A DNA stretch of 54,374 nucleotides from Oscillospiraceae bacterium (GTDB lineage Bacteria > Bacillota > Clostridia > Oscillospirales > Oscillospiraceae). The translations under genes were made by a program, and so were the position numbers. Positions 34,448 through 43,916 of the stretch are shown here, piece after piece (positions within the stretch are counted from its first letter, which is position 1; each line of letters begins with the position of its first letter). Location of the stretch: positions 1-54,374 of the forward strand of contig CACWLG010000013.1 in the NCBI GenBank assembly GCA_902761635.1. Direction: 5' to 3'. The notes beneath the pieces were generated by a model, which worked only from the letters and a program-made list of their open reading frames with translations, did not search any database and was not told the DNA's origin.

Positions 34448-36001
34448 TTACAGGACCTCGGTTGCTTTCTTCTCCATCGGCAGGGCCTTTTTATAGCGCT
34501 CCAGGAAGACGGAGAAGCCCGCGATATCCGCCTGCTCCGCCATCAGCGTGGAGGACTTGGCGCCGGCGAAGACCTTGTTGTCCAGATAATCCGCCAGCGA
34601 CTCGCCCTGTTCCTTCCAGAGCATGTAGGCGCAGAGCAGGGCCATACCGTAGGGGCCGCCCTCCCCCGCCGTCTCCATGACGGAGACCGGGGCGCCCACC
34701 GCCGCCGACAGCATCCGCTGTCCGACAAGCGGGGTCTTGAAGAAGCCGCCGTGGCCGTAGAGCTTGTCGATGGGCACCTGCTCGGTCTGCGTCAGGATGT
34801 CCAGGCCGATCTTGAGGGTCGCAAGCGCGGAGAGGATGTGCGTGCGCATGAAGTTTGCCAGGGTGAATTTCGCGTTGGGCGTTCTGGCAAAGACCGGGCG
34901 GCCTTCGTCCAGATCGGTCACGCCCTCGCCGGAATAGTAGTTGAAGCTCATCAGGCCGCCGCAGTCGGGATCCCCCTCCAGCGCCTTGTTGAAAAGCTTC
35001 ACATAGAGCTCGGACTTGCTCACCTTCGCACCCGTCAGCTCGCAGAATTCAGCCAGGAGGCTGACCCAGGCATTGATGTCCGAGGTGCAGTTGTTGCAGT
35101 GCACCATCGCCACCGGCGCGCCTGCGGGGGTGGTGACCATGTCGATCTCCCGGTGCACGCCGAGGGGCTTTTCCGTGACGATCATGGCAAAGTCCGAGGT
35201 GCCGGCCGACACGTTGCCGGTGCGCACACGCACGGAGTCTGTCGCCGCCATGCCGGTGCCCGCGTCGCCCTCACAGGGGGCGACGGGGATGCCGGGCCTG
35301 AGCGTGCCGGTCGGGTCGAGAAAGCGCGCGCCCGCCTCGGTGAGGGTGCCGCCGCTCTCGCCGGCGGTCAGGACCTTCGGCAGGATGTCGCGGAGGCTGA
35401 TGCCGGTGAGCTTTTTGAACTTCTGCACCATCTCCTCGTTATAGTCCAGCTTCCCGCTGTCGATGGGGAACATGCCCGACGCCTCGCCCACGCCCATGAC
35501 CTTCTCGCCGGTGAGCTGCCAGTGGATGTAGCCGGCAAGGGTCGTGAGATAGGCGATGCTGCCCACATGCTCCTCCCCGTTCAGATACGCCTGATACAGG
35601 TGCGCAATGCTCCAGCGCTGGGGGATGTTGAAGCCGAAGAGCTCCGTGAGCTTTTCCGCCGCCTCGCCGGTGATGGTGTTGCGCCAGGTGCGAAATTCCG
35701 CAAGCTGCCTTGCGTCCCTGTCGAAGGGCAGGTAGCCGTGCATCATGGCGGATACGCCGATGGCGCCCACCGTGGTGAGCTCCACGCCGAATTTGGCCTT
35801 GACATCGGCCTTGAGATTGGCAAAGCAGGTCTGAATTCCCTTGTGCACCATGTCCATCGAATAGGTCCAGATGCCGTTTACCAGCTGGTTTTCCCACTCA
35901 AAATCACCCTGGGCGATGGGGATGTGTTTCTCGTCGATCAGTACGGCCTTGATGCGGGTCGAGCCCAGCTCAATGCCGAGCGCGGTTTTTGTAAGATCCA
36001 T
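34448..36001 (-). CDS. araB: FGGY-family kinase, probable L-ribulokinase
   Basis: A 517-aa carbohydrate kinase with [19 protein letters not shown] at the N terminus, [44 protein letters not shown] and the late [20 protein letters not shown] nucleotide loop. It belongs to the clostridial ribulokinase type rather than the E. coli type. Located between araA and araD in one operon (9 nt after araA), so phosphorylation of L-ribulose is nearly certain by context. Confidence 0.9.
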   Translation of the reverse strand: MDLTKTALGIELGSTRIKAVLIDEKHIPIAQGDFEWENQLVNGIWTYSMDMVHKGIQTCFANLKADVKAKFGVELTTVGAIGVSAMMHGYLPFDRDARQLAEFRTWRNTITGEAAEKLTELFGFNIPQRWSIAHLYQAYLNGEEHVGSIAYLTTLAGYIHWQLTGEKVMGVGEASGMFPIDSGKLDYNEEMVQKFKKLTGISLRDILPKVLTAGESGGTLTEAGARFLDPTGTLRPGIPVAPCEGDAGTGMAATDSVRVRTGNVSAGTSDFAMIVTEKPLGVHREIDMVTTPAGAPVAMVHCNNCTSDINAWVSLLAEFCELTGAKVSKSELYVKLFNKALEGDPDCGGLMSFNYYSGEGVTDLDEGRPVFARTPNAKFTLANFMRTHILSALATLKIGLDILTQTEQVPIDKLYGHGGFFKTPLVGQRMLSAAVGAPVSVMETAGEGGPYGMALLCAYMLWKEQGESLADYLDNKVFAGAKSSTLMAEQADIAGFSVFLERYKKALPMEKKATEVL

Positions 36002-36010
36002 GGCTTCTCC

Positions 36011-37477
36011 TTACTTTAACTTCCAGATCAGATCCTTGACCAGCAGCTCTTCCTCCAGCTTCTCGGGGGTGGTATCCGCGCCGATGTGGACAAATTCAAT
36101 GTCCATCATCCGCGCCCAGTCGCGCATCTGCTCGGCCGTCACATCGTAAGAGAGCACCGTATGGTGCGCGCCGCCCGCGGTGATCCAGCACTCCACGCCC
36201 GTGGTGAGATCGGGCAGCGCCCGCCACATGACGCGGGCTACCGGGAGATTGGGCATGGGCATGATGGGCTTGACGGCCTCGATGTCCTGGACGATGAGGC
36301 GCAGTCTCCCGCCCATGTCGATGAGCGACACGACGATGCCCTTGCCGGCCTTGCCCTCAAACACCAGACGGGCGGGGTCCTTTTCATTCATGCCGATGCC
36401 GAGGTGGTGCGTCTCGATGCGGGGCTTGCCTGCCGCCAGCGACGGGCAGACCTCCAGCATATGCGCGCCGAGGGAGTATTCCTGCCCCTCGACCAGATGA
36501 TAGGTGTAGTCCTCCATGAAGCCGGAGGCGCCGTTGCCGCCCTCGCCCATGGCCTTGAGGATCGCGGTCATCGCGCTGACCTTCCAGTCGCCCTCACCGC
36601 CGTAGCCGTAGCCCTGGGCCATGAGGTGCTGGGAGGCAAGGCCCGGGAGCTGCTCCATGCCGTAGAGATCCTGGAAGGTATTGGTGAAGGCTTTGCAGCC
36701 CTCGCGGTCCAGCATCTTCTTCATGGCGATCTCTTCCTTCGCCTGGTAGCGGATGGCGGCGGTGTTGTCGGTGGCGATGTCGTAGGAGGACTCATACGCC
36801 TTCACCAGCGCGTCGATCTCCGCCTCGGTGACCTTGCCCATTTCCTTCACGAGATCGCCCACGGCCCAGGTGTTCACCTGCCAGCCGAGCTTCGTCTGCA
36901 CCTCGACCTTGTCGCCCTCGGTGACGGCGACCTCGCGCATGTTGTCGCCGAAGCGCATAACCTTCATGTCCTTCGAGACAGCCACGCCCACTGCGGCGCG
37001 CATCCAGTCGCCGATGCGCCGGTGGACCTTTTCATCCTGCCAGTAGCCCGCCACGATCTTGCGGGGCTTGCGCAGCCGGGCGCCGATGAAGCCGTGCTCC
37101 CGGTCGCCGTGGGCGGCCTGGTTGAGGTTCATGAAGTCCATGTCGATCTCGTCGTTCGGGATCTCCTTGTTGTACTGGGTGGCGAAGTGGAGCCAGGGCT
37201 TCTGCAGATCCCGGAGGCCGTCGATCCACATCTTGCTGGGGGAGAAGGTGTGGCACCAGGTCACGATGCCGGCGCACTCGTCGCGGTAGTTGGCCTCCTT
37301 GACCACATCGCGGATCTCCTTGTTGGTTTTGGCCGTCACCTTGTACACCATGGGATACGGCAGCACCTTGGAGAGAGCCGCCGCCATCTCTTTGGCGCGC
37401 GCCTCGACCGTCTCCAGAACCTCCGGGCCGTACAGGAACTGACTGCCGACCACAAACCAAAATTCGTATTTCTTCAC
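36011..37477 (-). CDS. araA: L-arabinose isomerase
   Basis: A 488-aa enzyme converting L-arabinose to L-ribulose. FWFVVGSQFLYGPEVLETV at the start, WCHTFSPSKMWIDGL, ATQYNKEIPNDEIDMDFMNLNQAAHGDREHGFI, GYGYGGEGDWKVSAM and HMLEVCPSL are AraA signatures, and the metal-binding Glu and His residues in these blocks are intact. It starts with GTG (37475-37477) after AAGGAG. It lies 22 nt after the last transporter permease in the same operon. Confidence 0.96.
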   Translation of the reverse strand: MKKYEFWFVVGSQFLYGPEVLETVEARAKEMAAALSKVLPYPMVYKVTAKTNKEIRDVVKEANYRDECAGIVTWCHTFSPSKMWIDGLRDLQKPWLHFATQYNKEIPNDEIDMDFMNLNQAAHGDREHGFIGARLRKPRKIVAGYWQDEKVHRRIGDWMRAAVGVAVSKDMKVMRFGDNMREVAVTEGDKVEVQTKLGWQVNTWAVGDLVKEMGKVTEAEIDALVKAYESSYDIATDNTAAIRYQAKEEIAMKKMLDREGCKAFTNTFQDLYGMEQLPGLASQHLMAQGYGYGGEGDWKVSAMTAILKAMGEGGNGASGFMEDYTYHLVEGQEYSLGAHMLEVCPSLAAGKPRIETHHLGIGMNEKDPARLVFEGKAGKGIVVSLIDMGGRLRLIVQDIEAVKPIMPMPNLPVARVMWRALPDLTTGVECWITAGGAHHTVLSYDVTAEQMRDWARMMDIEFVHIGADTTPEKLEEELLVKDLIWKLK

Positions 37478-37499
37478 GTTTTGCTCCTTATACTTACTC

Positions 37500-38465
37500 T
37501 TACTTGATGACCTTCAGTGCCTTGCGGTCGATGGTCAGGGCGACGAACAGCAGGAAGATGATGCCCTTGATCAGCTGCTGCGTCTGCGACTCAAAGCCCA
37601 TCATGACAAGGCCGTTGTTGAGGACCGTATACATCAGTGTGCCGACGATGATGTTGGAGAAGCGCACCTTTGCACCGCCGGTGATCGGCAGGCCGCCGAG
37701 GACCAGGGAGATGAGGATCTGCGTCTCGAGCTGGTTGCCGGCTGTGGCCGTGATGGAGCCGACCTTGATGACGTTGACGAAGGCCGCAAGACCCGTGAGG
37801 GCGCCGGCCGCCACGAAGACCAGGAACTTGACCCGGTCCGTCTTCACGCCGGAAAAGCGCGCCGCCGTCTCGCCTGCGCCGACCGCCTTCACGTCATAGC
37901 CGATGCGGGTAAAGCGGAAGAGGAACCAGGCAATCAGCAGCACCGCCACCGTGATGGTGATCTTCAGCCAGTTGAGATCGAGGGCCTTGATCGCCGCGCT
38001 TGCCGGTACGGCGCTCTCCGTCGTCATATAGGCGCACACGCCGCGGAACAGGTACATGGTACAGATCGTGATGATAAAGCTTTGCAGCTTGAACTTCACG
38101 TGGAAAAAGCCGTTGATCGCACCGATGGCGGCGCCGGTCAGGATGCCGCCGACGATGGCGAGGGGGATGCTGTAAAAGGAGAGCTTGCTGATGACGATGG
38201 AGGCAAGACCCAGGGTCGAGCCCTCTGTAAAGTCGATGGAGCCGAGCGTCATGACAAAGAAGACGCCGGTGGCAACGATCATCGGGTAATACACCTGCGA
38301 CAGGAGCAGACGAAGACGCTTGGCTGTCAGAATCTTCCCCTGGGTCAGAATGTTCATCACAATGACGATGACCACGAGACCGATGACGGGCAGCAGCCCC
38401 TTGAAGGTGTCGCTGCTCAGAAAAGCGCGGAGCTTGGACGGTTTCTGATTGTTGTTATTCTGCAT
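37500..38465 (-). CDS. Sugar ABC transporter permease (second of the arabinose operon)
   Basis: A 321-aa RbsC-family permease with ATGVFFVMTLGSIDFTEGSTLGLASIV and AVGAGETAARFSGVKTDRVKFLVFVAAGAL. The start at 38465 was chosen because GAGGAG lies 9 nt upstream; two codons earlier another ATG is too close to it. It follows the ATPase by 13 nt and precedes araA. With the permease at 39989-40939 it forms a heterodimeric channel. Confidence 0.85.
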   Translation of the reverse strand: MQNNNNQKPSKLRAFLSSDTFKGLLPVIGLVVIVIVMNILTQGKILTAKRLRLLLSQVYYPMIVATGVFFVMTLGSIDFTEGSTLGLASIVISKLSFYSIPLAIVGGILTGAAIGAINGFFHVKFKLQSFIITICTMYLFRGVCAYMTTESAVPASAAIKALDLNWLKITITVAVLLIAWFLFRFTRIGYDVKAVGAGETAARFSGVKTDRVKFLVFVAAGALTGLAAFVNVIKVGSITATAGNQLETQILISLVLGGLPITGGAKVRFSNIIVGTLMYTVLNNGLVMMGFESQTQQLIKGIIFLLFVALTIDRKALKVIK

Positions 38466-38478
38466 CTTCATCACCTCC

Positions 38479-39978
38479 TCAGACCATTTTGGCAATCAGA
38501 TCTTCTTCGCTCAGGTTGCGGTCACGCATGAACTCGCCGCTGATGACGCCGTCCTTCATGACAAGGATGCGGTCCGCCATGCCCAGCAGCTCCGGGATCT
38601 CTTCCGAGATCATGATGATCGACTTGCCCTGTCTGCGCAGATCCGCCATCAGGGCGTAGATGGCCTGCTTGACCTTGACGTCGATGCCGCGGGTCGGGGA
38701 GTCAAGCACCAGGATGTCGCTGCCCTTGCCGAGCCAGCGGGCCAGCACGACCTTCTGCTTGTTGCCGCCGGAGAGGTCGGACACAAACTGCTGGACATTC
38801 TGCATCTTGGTCTGCATATCCTTTGCGTGCTTGTCGGCAAAGGCGGTGAGCTTGCGCTCGTTGAGCACGCCCTTCGATGCCAGATCGTCAATGGACGGCA
38901 GGACAATGTTGTTGCGGATGGATTCGTTGATGATGATGGACTCGTTGTCGCGGTCCTTGGAGGCGTAGGCGATGGAGTGGCTGATGGCGGTGGTGATGCT
39001 GTTGATCGCCGTGCCGTCCGCCAGGGTGACGCTGCCGGTGCGGTCCCAGGAGGCGGCGAAGATCGCCTTGCCCACCTCGTGCATGCCGCATTCGGACAGG
39101 CCGCCGAAGCCGAGGATCTCGCCCCGGTGGAGCTTGAAGCTGACGTTGCTGATCTGGCCCGGAACACTCACGTTGTCCACGCTCAGCACGACCTCGTCTG
39201 CGATGGGCTCGCCGTAGTCGTCGCGGTAGTAGGACGAGCCGATCTCGCGCCCGACCATCAGGCGCTTGAGGTCATCCTCGGTCATGTCCGCGGTGCGGAC
39301 CGTGCCGATATATTCGCCGTCGCGCAGGACGGTGACGGAGTCCGTGTGGGTCAGGACCTCGCCGAGGTCATGGCTGATGAAGATGACGGTGCGCCCGTCG
39401 GCGCGGATGGCGTCCATGATCTTGTAGAGCTCCAGACGGCCGTTCTGCGAAAGGGCCGTCGTCGTCTCGTCCACCACGAGGATCTGCGGCTTCATGTAGG
39501 TCGCCTTGACGATCTCCACAAGCTTGCGGTCCTCAAAATTATAGTGGTCGATCATGTCCGCAGCCTTGATGCGCCCGAAGCCGTACTCGTTGAGCAGGCG
39601 CTGGGCCTCGCGGTTCATGGCGTGGCTGTCCTTGACGCCGAAGTGCATGAAGGGCCCCTCATGTCCGAGGAAGATGTTTTCCGCCACGGTAAGCCCCGAG
39701 AGGGTGCCCATCTCCTGCACGATGATGGCGATGCCCTCGTTGTTGGCCTCGACCTGGTTGCGGGGATGGATCTGTTTGCCGTTGAGGGTGAAGGTGCCGC
39801 CGCCGATGCTGTAGATGCCGCAGAGCATCTGGGAGAAGGTGGACTTGCCGGAGCCGTTCTCGCCGATCAGGCCGCGGATCTCGCCGGCGTCGATGGTGAG
39901 GGACACGTCGTTGACGGCGTGGGTGATGCCGAAGCGTTTGTCGATATGCTCGGCAACGAGAAGCGTTTTCTTTTCCAT
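38479..39978 (-). CDS. Sugar ABC transporter ATPase (arabinose operon)
   Basis: A 499-aa RbsA-type ATPase with two ABC domains. Domain 1: Walker A GENGSGKST, IVQEMGTLSGLTVAENIFLG, ILVVDETTTALSQNGRLE (Walker B with a Thr-rich D-loop). Domain 2: degenerate A loop GFGGLSECGMHEVGKAIFA, signature LSGGNKQKVVLARWL and ILVLDSPTRGIDVKVK. The ATG at 39978 has GAGGTG six bases upstream; the frame continues to a GTG at 39987. It is flanked by two permease genes. Confidence 0.86.
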   Translation of the reverse strand: MEKKTLLVAEHIDKRFGITHAVNDVSLTIDAGEIRGLIGENGSGKSTFSQMLCGIYSIGGGTFTLNGKQIHPRNQVEANNEGIAIIVQEMGTLSGLTVAENIFLGHEGPFMHFGVKDSHAMNREAQRLLNEYGFGRIKAADMIDHYNFEDRKLVEIVKATYMKPQILVVDETTTALSQNGRLELYKIMDAIRADGRTVIFISHDLGEVLTHTDSVTVLRDGEYIGTVRTADMTEDDLKRLMVGREIGSSYYRDDYGEPIADEVVLSVDNVSVPGQISNVSFKLHRGEILGFGGLSECGMHEVGKAIFAASWDRTGSVTLADGTAINSITTAISHSIAYASKDRDNESIIINESIRNNIVLPSIDDLASKGVLNERKLTAFADKHAKDMQTKMQNVQQFVSDLSGGNKQKVVLARWLGKGSDILVLDSPTRGIDVKVKQAIYALMADLRRQGKSIIMISEEIPELLGMADRILVMKDGVISGEFMRDRNLSEEDLIAKMV

Positions 39979-39988
39979 AGCCGTCACC

Positions 39989-40939
39989 TCACTTCACTAC
40001 GCTGCCCTTGCTTCCGCGGGCCGTCAGGGAGACGATCGCGAGCAGGGCCGCGCCCGTGACCACATTCTGGATGGTGGTCGGCGCGCCGAGGGCCACAAAG
40101 CCGTTGAAGATGATGGAGATGATGAACTCACCGACGATAATGGCCGTGATCGGCATCTTGTACTTGCGGAAGGCGACGCCGAAGAAGGTGCCCATGAGCG
40201 GCTGGAAGTTGCGGCTCATGGTGCTCATGCCGGTCAGAGCCGTCATGGTCGTGCCGTAGGAGACGGTGAGGATCGCCATGATGCCCACGAAGAAGTGCAG
40301 GAGCATGAAGCCGATGAGCTTGTACTTCTTGACGTTGATGCCCATGTTCTTCGCGACAAACTCATTGGAGCCGATGGCGTTGCAGTAGGTGCCGATCTTG
40401 GTATAGTTCAGGATGAAGTACATCAGAAGAAACGCAAGGCCCGCGAGGATGATGTTGCCCGGCGCGCCGGAGAAGAAGCGCAGGTTTTCATCCAGGGTCT
40501 GCTTGACGCCGCCCGCCACGAAAACCGCCAGGCTCTCGAAGATCAGCATCAGGCCGACCGTCACGATCATGGAGGGCACGTTCAGATTGTTGTAGAGCAT
40601 GCCGATCAGAAAGCCGATCAGCGTGCCGCAGCCGAGGCAGCCGAGGATAAAGCCGGCATACCCGTAATGCTTGGACAGGATGACGCCCACGATGGACGAG
40701 AGCACGATGTTCGCGCCCACGGCAAAGTCGAACAGGCCCATCACAACGATGAAATACAGGCCGCAGCCGCCGACGGAATAGATGATGGACGACTGCAGGT
40801 AGGAGTACAGATTGCTGGGGGAGCCGAAATTGCTCGGCGTCAGGATCTTAAAAAAGCCATAGAAAAACAGAAGCATCGCGGCCAGCAGGAACAGGCCGTA
40901 ATAGCGGCTGCTTTTCAGCTTCTCAATGGTTTTCGACAT
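39989..40939 (-). CDS. Sugar ABC transporter permease (first of the arabinose operon)
   Basis: A 316-aa RbsC-family permease with FIVVMGLFDFAVGANIVLSSIVGVIL, IGSNEFVAKNMGINVKKYKLIGF and GAPTTIQNVVTGAALLAIV. Lys/Arg residues flank the likely membrane helices. The ATG at 40939 is preceded by GGGAGGG at a long spacing; the frame extends into the attenuator hairpin upstream, which cannot be coding. It starts just after a terminator-like hairpin that follows the binding-protein gene. Confidence 0.85.
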   Translation of the reverse strand: MSKTIEKLKSSRYYGLFLLAAMLLFFYGFFKILTPSNFGSPSNLYSYLQSSIIYSVGGCGLYFIVVMGLFDFAVGANIVLSSIVGVILSKHYGYAGFILGCLGCGTLIGFLIGMLYNNLNVPSMIVTVGLMLIFESLAVFVAGGVKQTLDENLRFFSGAPGNIILAGLAFLLMYFILNYTKIGTYCNAIGSNEFVAKNMGINVKKYKLIGFMLLHFFVGIMAILTVSYGTTMTALTGMSTMSRNFQPLMGTFFGVAFRKYKMPITAIIVGEFIISIIFNGFVALGAPTTIQNVVTGAALLAIVSLTARGSKGSVVK

Positions 40940-40972
40940 GGTATGCCGCTTCCCTCCCTTAAGGATTTTTTC

Positions 40973-41004
40973 AAAAAAAGGGTGCGGGTCAAAGACCCGC
41001 ATCC
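40973..41004 (-). terminator. Hairpin with U tract after the binding-protein gene (attenuator)
   Basis: GGATGCGGGTC/GACCCGCACCC with a 3-nt loop, then TTTTTTT, 18 nt after the binding-protein stop and 34 nt before the permease start. Confidence 0.7.
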
Positions 41005-41021
41005 TTTCAGATTATGTGCGA

Positions 41022-42143
41022 TCAGCCGGCGTGGCGGGCAACAACGTCTTCAACAGACAGGGACGCGCAGGCCTTGGCCAGGTCGTCATAGCTCAGACCG
41101 GCCAGGGAAACGATCTCATCGTTGTAGTAGGGCAGCTCGCTGCCGGTGAAGTACTTGGCGTAGTTGGCGTAGTCCTCGGGAGAGGCAACGTACATGTACG
41201 GGAAGACCATGTCATAGAAGCCGTCGGTCGCAACGGGGTAGTTGCCCTTGATGGCATTGTAGACCATCAGGAAGGCAAAGAAGGGGTCGGCATAGTGGCC
41301 GCCGGACTCGGCTGCCATGGCGCCGGTCTCGAGCTTGACGTCGAGGTCGGGCAGGAAGTCGGTGGAGACAACGGCGATCTTGCCGGTCAGGCCCAGAGCC
41401 TCGATGCCGGCGATCGCGCCGAGCAGGGTGTCACCGCCGCCGCCGGCAACGATCAGAGCGTCGATGTCGGGATTGGCCTGGATGATGGCTTCGGCAGCAG
41501 CGCGGCCGGTGTCGGTGGTGGTGCGGCCGTACTGGGGCTCAAGCAGGGTGATGGGATCGTCGGCGTGCTCGGCATTCCATGCCTCAACGCCGGCCTTGTA
41601 GCCTTCCCAGCGGCCGAGGAACGTGGCGTCGCCCGGCTCCCAGCCTTCAAGGCCGATCTTGCGGCAGCCCTTCTCGCCCAGGATGGTCACGAGGGTCTTG
41701 CCGTTGTCGAACTCGGACTCATGCACAGCGCCGACATAGTAGGGGGAGGCGGAAGCCTGCGCATACTCGTCGGGGTTGGCGTCCTTGTCGATGACGCGGA
41801 AGAACTGGGCCACATAGACCTCGTTCTCATCGCAGGTCTTGATGACGGAGCCCATCTCTGCGGAAGCGGAGTTGCAGATGATGATGCCGTCGCAGTCAGC
41901 CAGAGCGAGGGTCTCGGCAGAGGCCGTGACCTGCTCGGAGATGTGGGCCTGGTCGACCCACTGGGTCTCAACGCCCAGGGCTTCGGCCGCGGCGTCGATC
42001 ATGCGTTTGCATTCGCTGCCGAGGGTATCGGTGGAGCTCCAGATGGAGATGCCGATCTTGATCTTGTCGTCCGCCGCAAAGGCCGGCACAGACAGGCTGA
42101 AGACCAGGGTCAGTACAAGTACGAGTGCCAGGATCTTTTTCAT
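41022..42143 (-). CDS. Extracellular sugar-binding protein (probable L-arabinose)
   Basis: A 373-aa peripla_BP_4 family protein with signal peptide (residues 1-23). IKIGISIWSSTDTLGSECKRMIDAAAEALG, DGIIICNSASAEMGSVIKTCDE and PDIDALIVAGGGGDTLLGAIAGIEALGL mark the two lobes. It heads the operon with two permeases, an ATPase, araA, araB and araD, so L-arabinose is the likely ligand. No lipobox Cys. Confidence 0.85.
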   Translation of the reverse strand: MKKILALVLVLTLVFSLSVPAFAADDKIKIGISIWSSTDTLGSECKRMIDAAAEALGVETQWVDQAHISEQVTASAETLALADCDGIIICNSASAEMGSVIKTCDENEVYVAQFFRVIDKDANPDEYAQASASPYYVGAVHESEFDNGKTLVTILGEKGCRKIGLEGWEPGDATFLGRWEGYKAGVEAWNAEHADDPITLLEPQYGRTTTDTGRAAAEAIIQANPDIDALIVAGGGGDTLLGAIAGIEALGLTGKIAVVSTDFLPDLDVKLETGAMAAESGGHYADPFFAFLMVYNAIKGNYPVATDGFYDMVFPYMYVASPEDYANYAKYFTGSELPYYNDEIVSLAGLSYDDLAKACASLSVEDVVARHAG

Positions 42144-42186
42144 TGTGATTCCTCCATTTCATATTTTGCCGTACAGGCTTATGATA

Positions 42187-42215
42187 ATTATAAAATTTCA
42201 AGCTTTATTTGTCAA
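42187..42215 (-). promoter_or_regulatory. Consensus promoter of the arabinose transport/catabolism operon
   Basis: TTGACA (42210-42215), exactly 17 bp, TATAAT (42187-42192): a perfect sigma-A consensus 43 bp upstream of the binding-protein start. A promoter this strong normally needs tight repression, as by AraR. Confidence 0.75.
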
Positions 42216-42281
42216 TGAAAATCATTAACCCTATACAAATTTTCCGGCGTCCGGCTCTTCCAGGTCTTCTGAGCTTGAAAC

Positions 42282-42317
42282 AAAAAACCTCTCTTGTCAT
42301 GGTAGACAAAAGAGGTT
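42282..42317 (-). terminator. Terminator of the nucleoside permease-family gene
   Basis: AACCTCTTTTGTC/GACAAGAGAGGTT stem with one mismatch, then TTTTTTG on the minus strand. Confidence 0.7.
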
Positions 42318-42387
42318 CTTTACATGCCTTGTGTGACCAAAAAAAGATATCGTATCTCTATCGGTCGTAATCGCCAGCCTATCCGGA

Positions 42388-43413
42388 TCAAAATTGCTCG
42401 GTCAGTATTCTGTCGATGATGTTCCGGCCCACTTTGAAGTTGTTTTTCATGGCGGTCACAAAAATGTCCGCCGCCTCGACGCTTTCCTCACTTGCCAGCG
42501 TGACTGCACTCGCGTCTCTCCAGAGACTTTCCGGCGTGTCGCCAAGCATGAATACGTCCATGTTCACGCTGACCCGAATCATGATCAGGCGATCCAGCAT
42601 ACCCATCCGCTCTACAGTCCGTGCAACAGCCACATCCTCCATTTCCGTCGTCGCATACGGATCAGGGCACTGATAGACCTCCGTCATCCGCAGGGCGTTC
42701 AAGTGTCCGTATTGACCTTTCCAGTAATTGTCACCTGTGACCGTGGTCCCCCGCAGCACCTTGGGATCCCGCACGGCCCAGTCTGCGCCGTCAAAAGCCG
42801 CCCGCATGTAATTGCGGGTGACTTCCGTGGTTTCGACAGGCGTATCCTTCGCCAGTGCATAGACCTTATCCATTAGCTCCGGATTCAGGCGGACCACGGC
42901 CGCATCGTCAAAATCAGCATCGTGGAACCATGTCGTTCCTTCCGGGTCCGAAAGCTCCCGGGCATCCGCATGGTGGCCCAGATCATAGTCCACTGCGGCA
43001 GTGATCAGGAACACATCGCCCATGACGGTAGTCCCAGCGGACGATCCGGCGCAGCCGGTTGAAATAATGTAAGCCTCCGAGCAGTCAAAACGCGTGTCGG
43101 AAAGAATTGCCATGGTACTCAAGGCTGAGTTGATCTTGCCCATCCCCAGCACGCACATTGCGACGCCGTCTTTATAATACAGTTTGCCGGGACCGTATGG
43201 AATGTCGTATTCCTCGGCACCCATCAAATACTGCTCATAGTAATACTGCGCCTCTCCGGGGAAATCACCGGCCATTTTTTCAATCTCAAATTTGGGAAGC
43301 AGTAGAACTTTCACCGGCAAGGGCAATGTCTGCGCTGCCGCTTCTTCCGTCGTGGAGACTGCTCCTGCCGCAATTAAAACAACAGCCAGAACAGTTAACA
43401 GTAGTTTTTTCAT
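42388..43413 (-). CDS. Purine nucleoside permease (NUP) family protein
   Basis: A 341-aa protein with signal peptide (residues 1-25). PVKVLLLPKFEIEKMAGDFPGEAQYYYEQYL, GVAMCVLGMGKINSALSTMAILSD, YIISTGCAGSSAGTTVMGDVFLITAAVDYDLGHHADAREL are the NUP (PF06516) pattern, which is related in fold to nucleoside phosphorylases. Despite the name it has no multi-spanning membrane region; an extracellular nucleoside-binding or -cleaving role is more likely. It has its own terminator. The chosen ATG has GAAGGGG upstream. Confidence 0.82.
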   Translation of the reverse strand: MKKLLLTVLAVVLIAAGAVSTTEEAAAQTLPLPVKVLLLPKFEIEKMAGDFPGEAQYYYEQYLMGAEEYDIPYGPGKLYYKDGVAMCVLGMGKINSALSTMAILSDTRFDCSEAYIISTGCAGSSAGTTVMGDVFLITAAVDYDLGHHADARELSDPEGTTWFHDADFDDAAVVRLNPELMDKVYALAKDTPVETTEVTRNYMRAAFDGADWAVRDPKVLRGTTVTGDNYWKGQYGHLNALRMTEVYQCPDPYATTEMEDVAVARTVERMGMLDRLIMIRVSVNMDVFMLGDTPESLWRDASAVTLASEESVEAADIFVTAMKNNFKVGRNIIDRILTEQF

Positions 43414-43480
43414 ATATCCCCTTCTAACAATCCCAATTTGTTCAAGAAGAAGTATAACCTGAGAGCAGTCTGATTTCAAG

Positions 43481-43624
43481 TCAGAACGCATCGTAATCAC
43501 TTTGTGTAGCGACAGTCGCGTAGTTGTAATCGTCGTTCCTGCTCTCTGCGTACATATCATTCACCATGCCGATGGTCAGCAAATCCAAATCCCGGATGAA
43601 ACAATTGAAACCGTGGCCGGTGGC
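43481..43624 (-). pseudogene. C-terminal fragment resembling a phage tail assembly protein
   Basis: The last 45 codons read FIRDLDLLTIGMVNDMYAES, then RNDDYNYATVATQSDYDAF and a stop. A short acidic tail ending in ATQxDxDxF is reminiscent of the end of small phage tail assembly/chaperone proteins. There is no start, ribosome binding site or upstream domain; the frame dissolves into IS21-like repeats. I read it as a relic of a deleted prophage. Confidence 0.4.
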
Positions 43625-43668
43625 AGAGACAGAGATAGCTACAACCCACGCACAAAAAAGTATTAATT

Positions 43669-43832
43669 GTCCAGAGATTGGGGCCTGAACGATAAGAAGT
43701 GTCCAGTTTTTGGGGTGCATTCAGCCGGAGAAGGACAAACTGAGCGATTACAGGAATTATGTAAACCAAACGAAGAATTGCCCGGCAAAGTGAACGATTG
43801 CTCGGCAAAGTGAACGATTACTCGGGGAGCAA
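43669..43832. mobile_element. Remnant with IS21-like end repeats
   Basis: Two exact copies of CGGCAAAGTGAACGATT (43783-43799 and 43803-43819, period 20) follow degenerate copies (ACTGAGCGATTACAGG region near 43740) and two TGTCCAG words (43668-43706). Arrays of about 20-bp repeats of this kind form the ends of IS21-family elements. No istA or istB coding region is present here, so only an end is left. Confidence 0.45.
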
Positions 43833-43916
43833 GGGCAAAAAAGGGCTGCAAGAAGCGAAAAATCGGCTGCAGAAAAATGGCCGCGACCGAAAGAGATTTG
43901 AATTTTAAAGTGAAAA

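Noticed and set aside
36086-37507. 473-codon plus-strand ORF opposite araA
   Set aside because: Antisense shadow of araA; composition rich in His, Asp and Val with no known domain.
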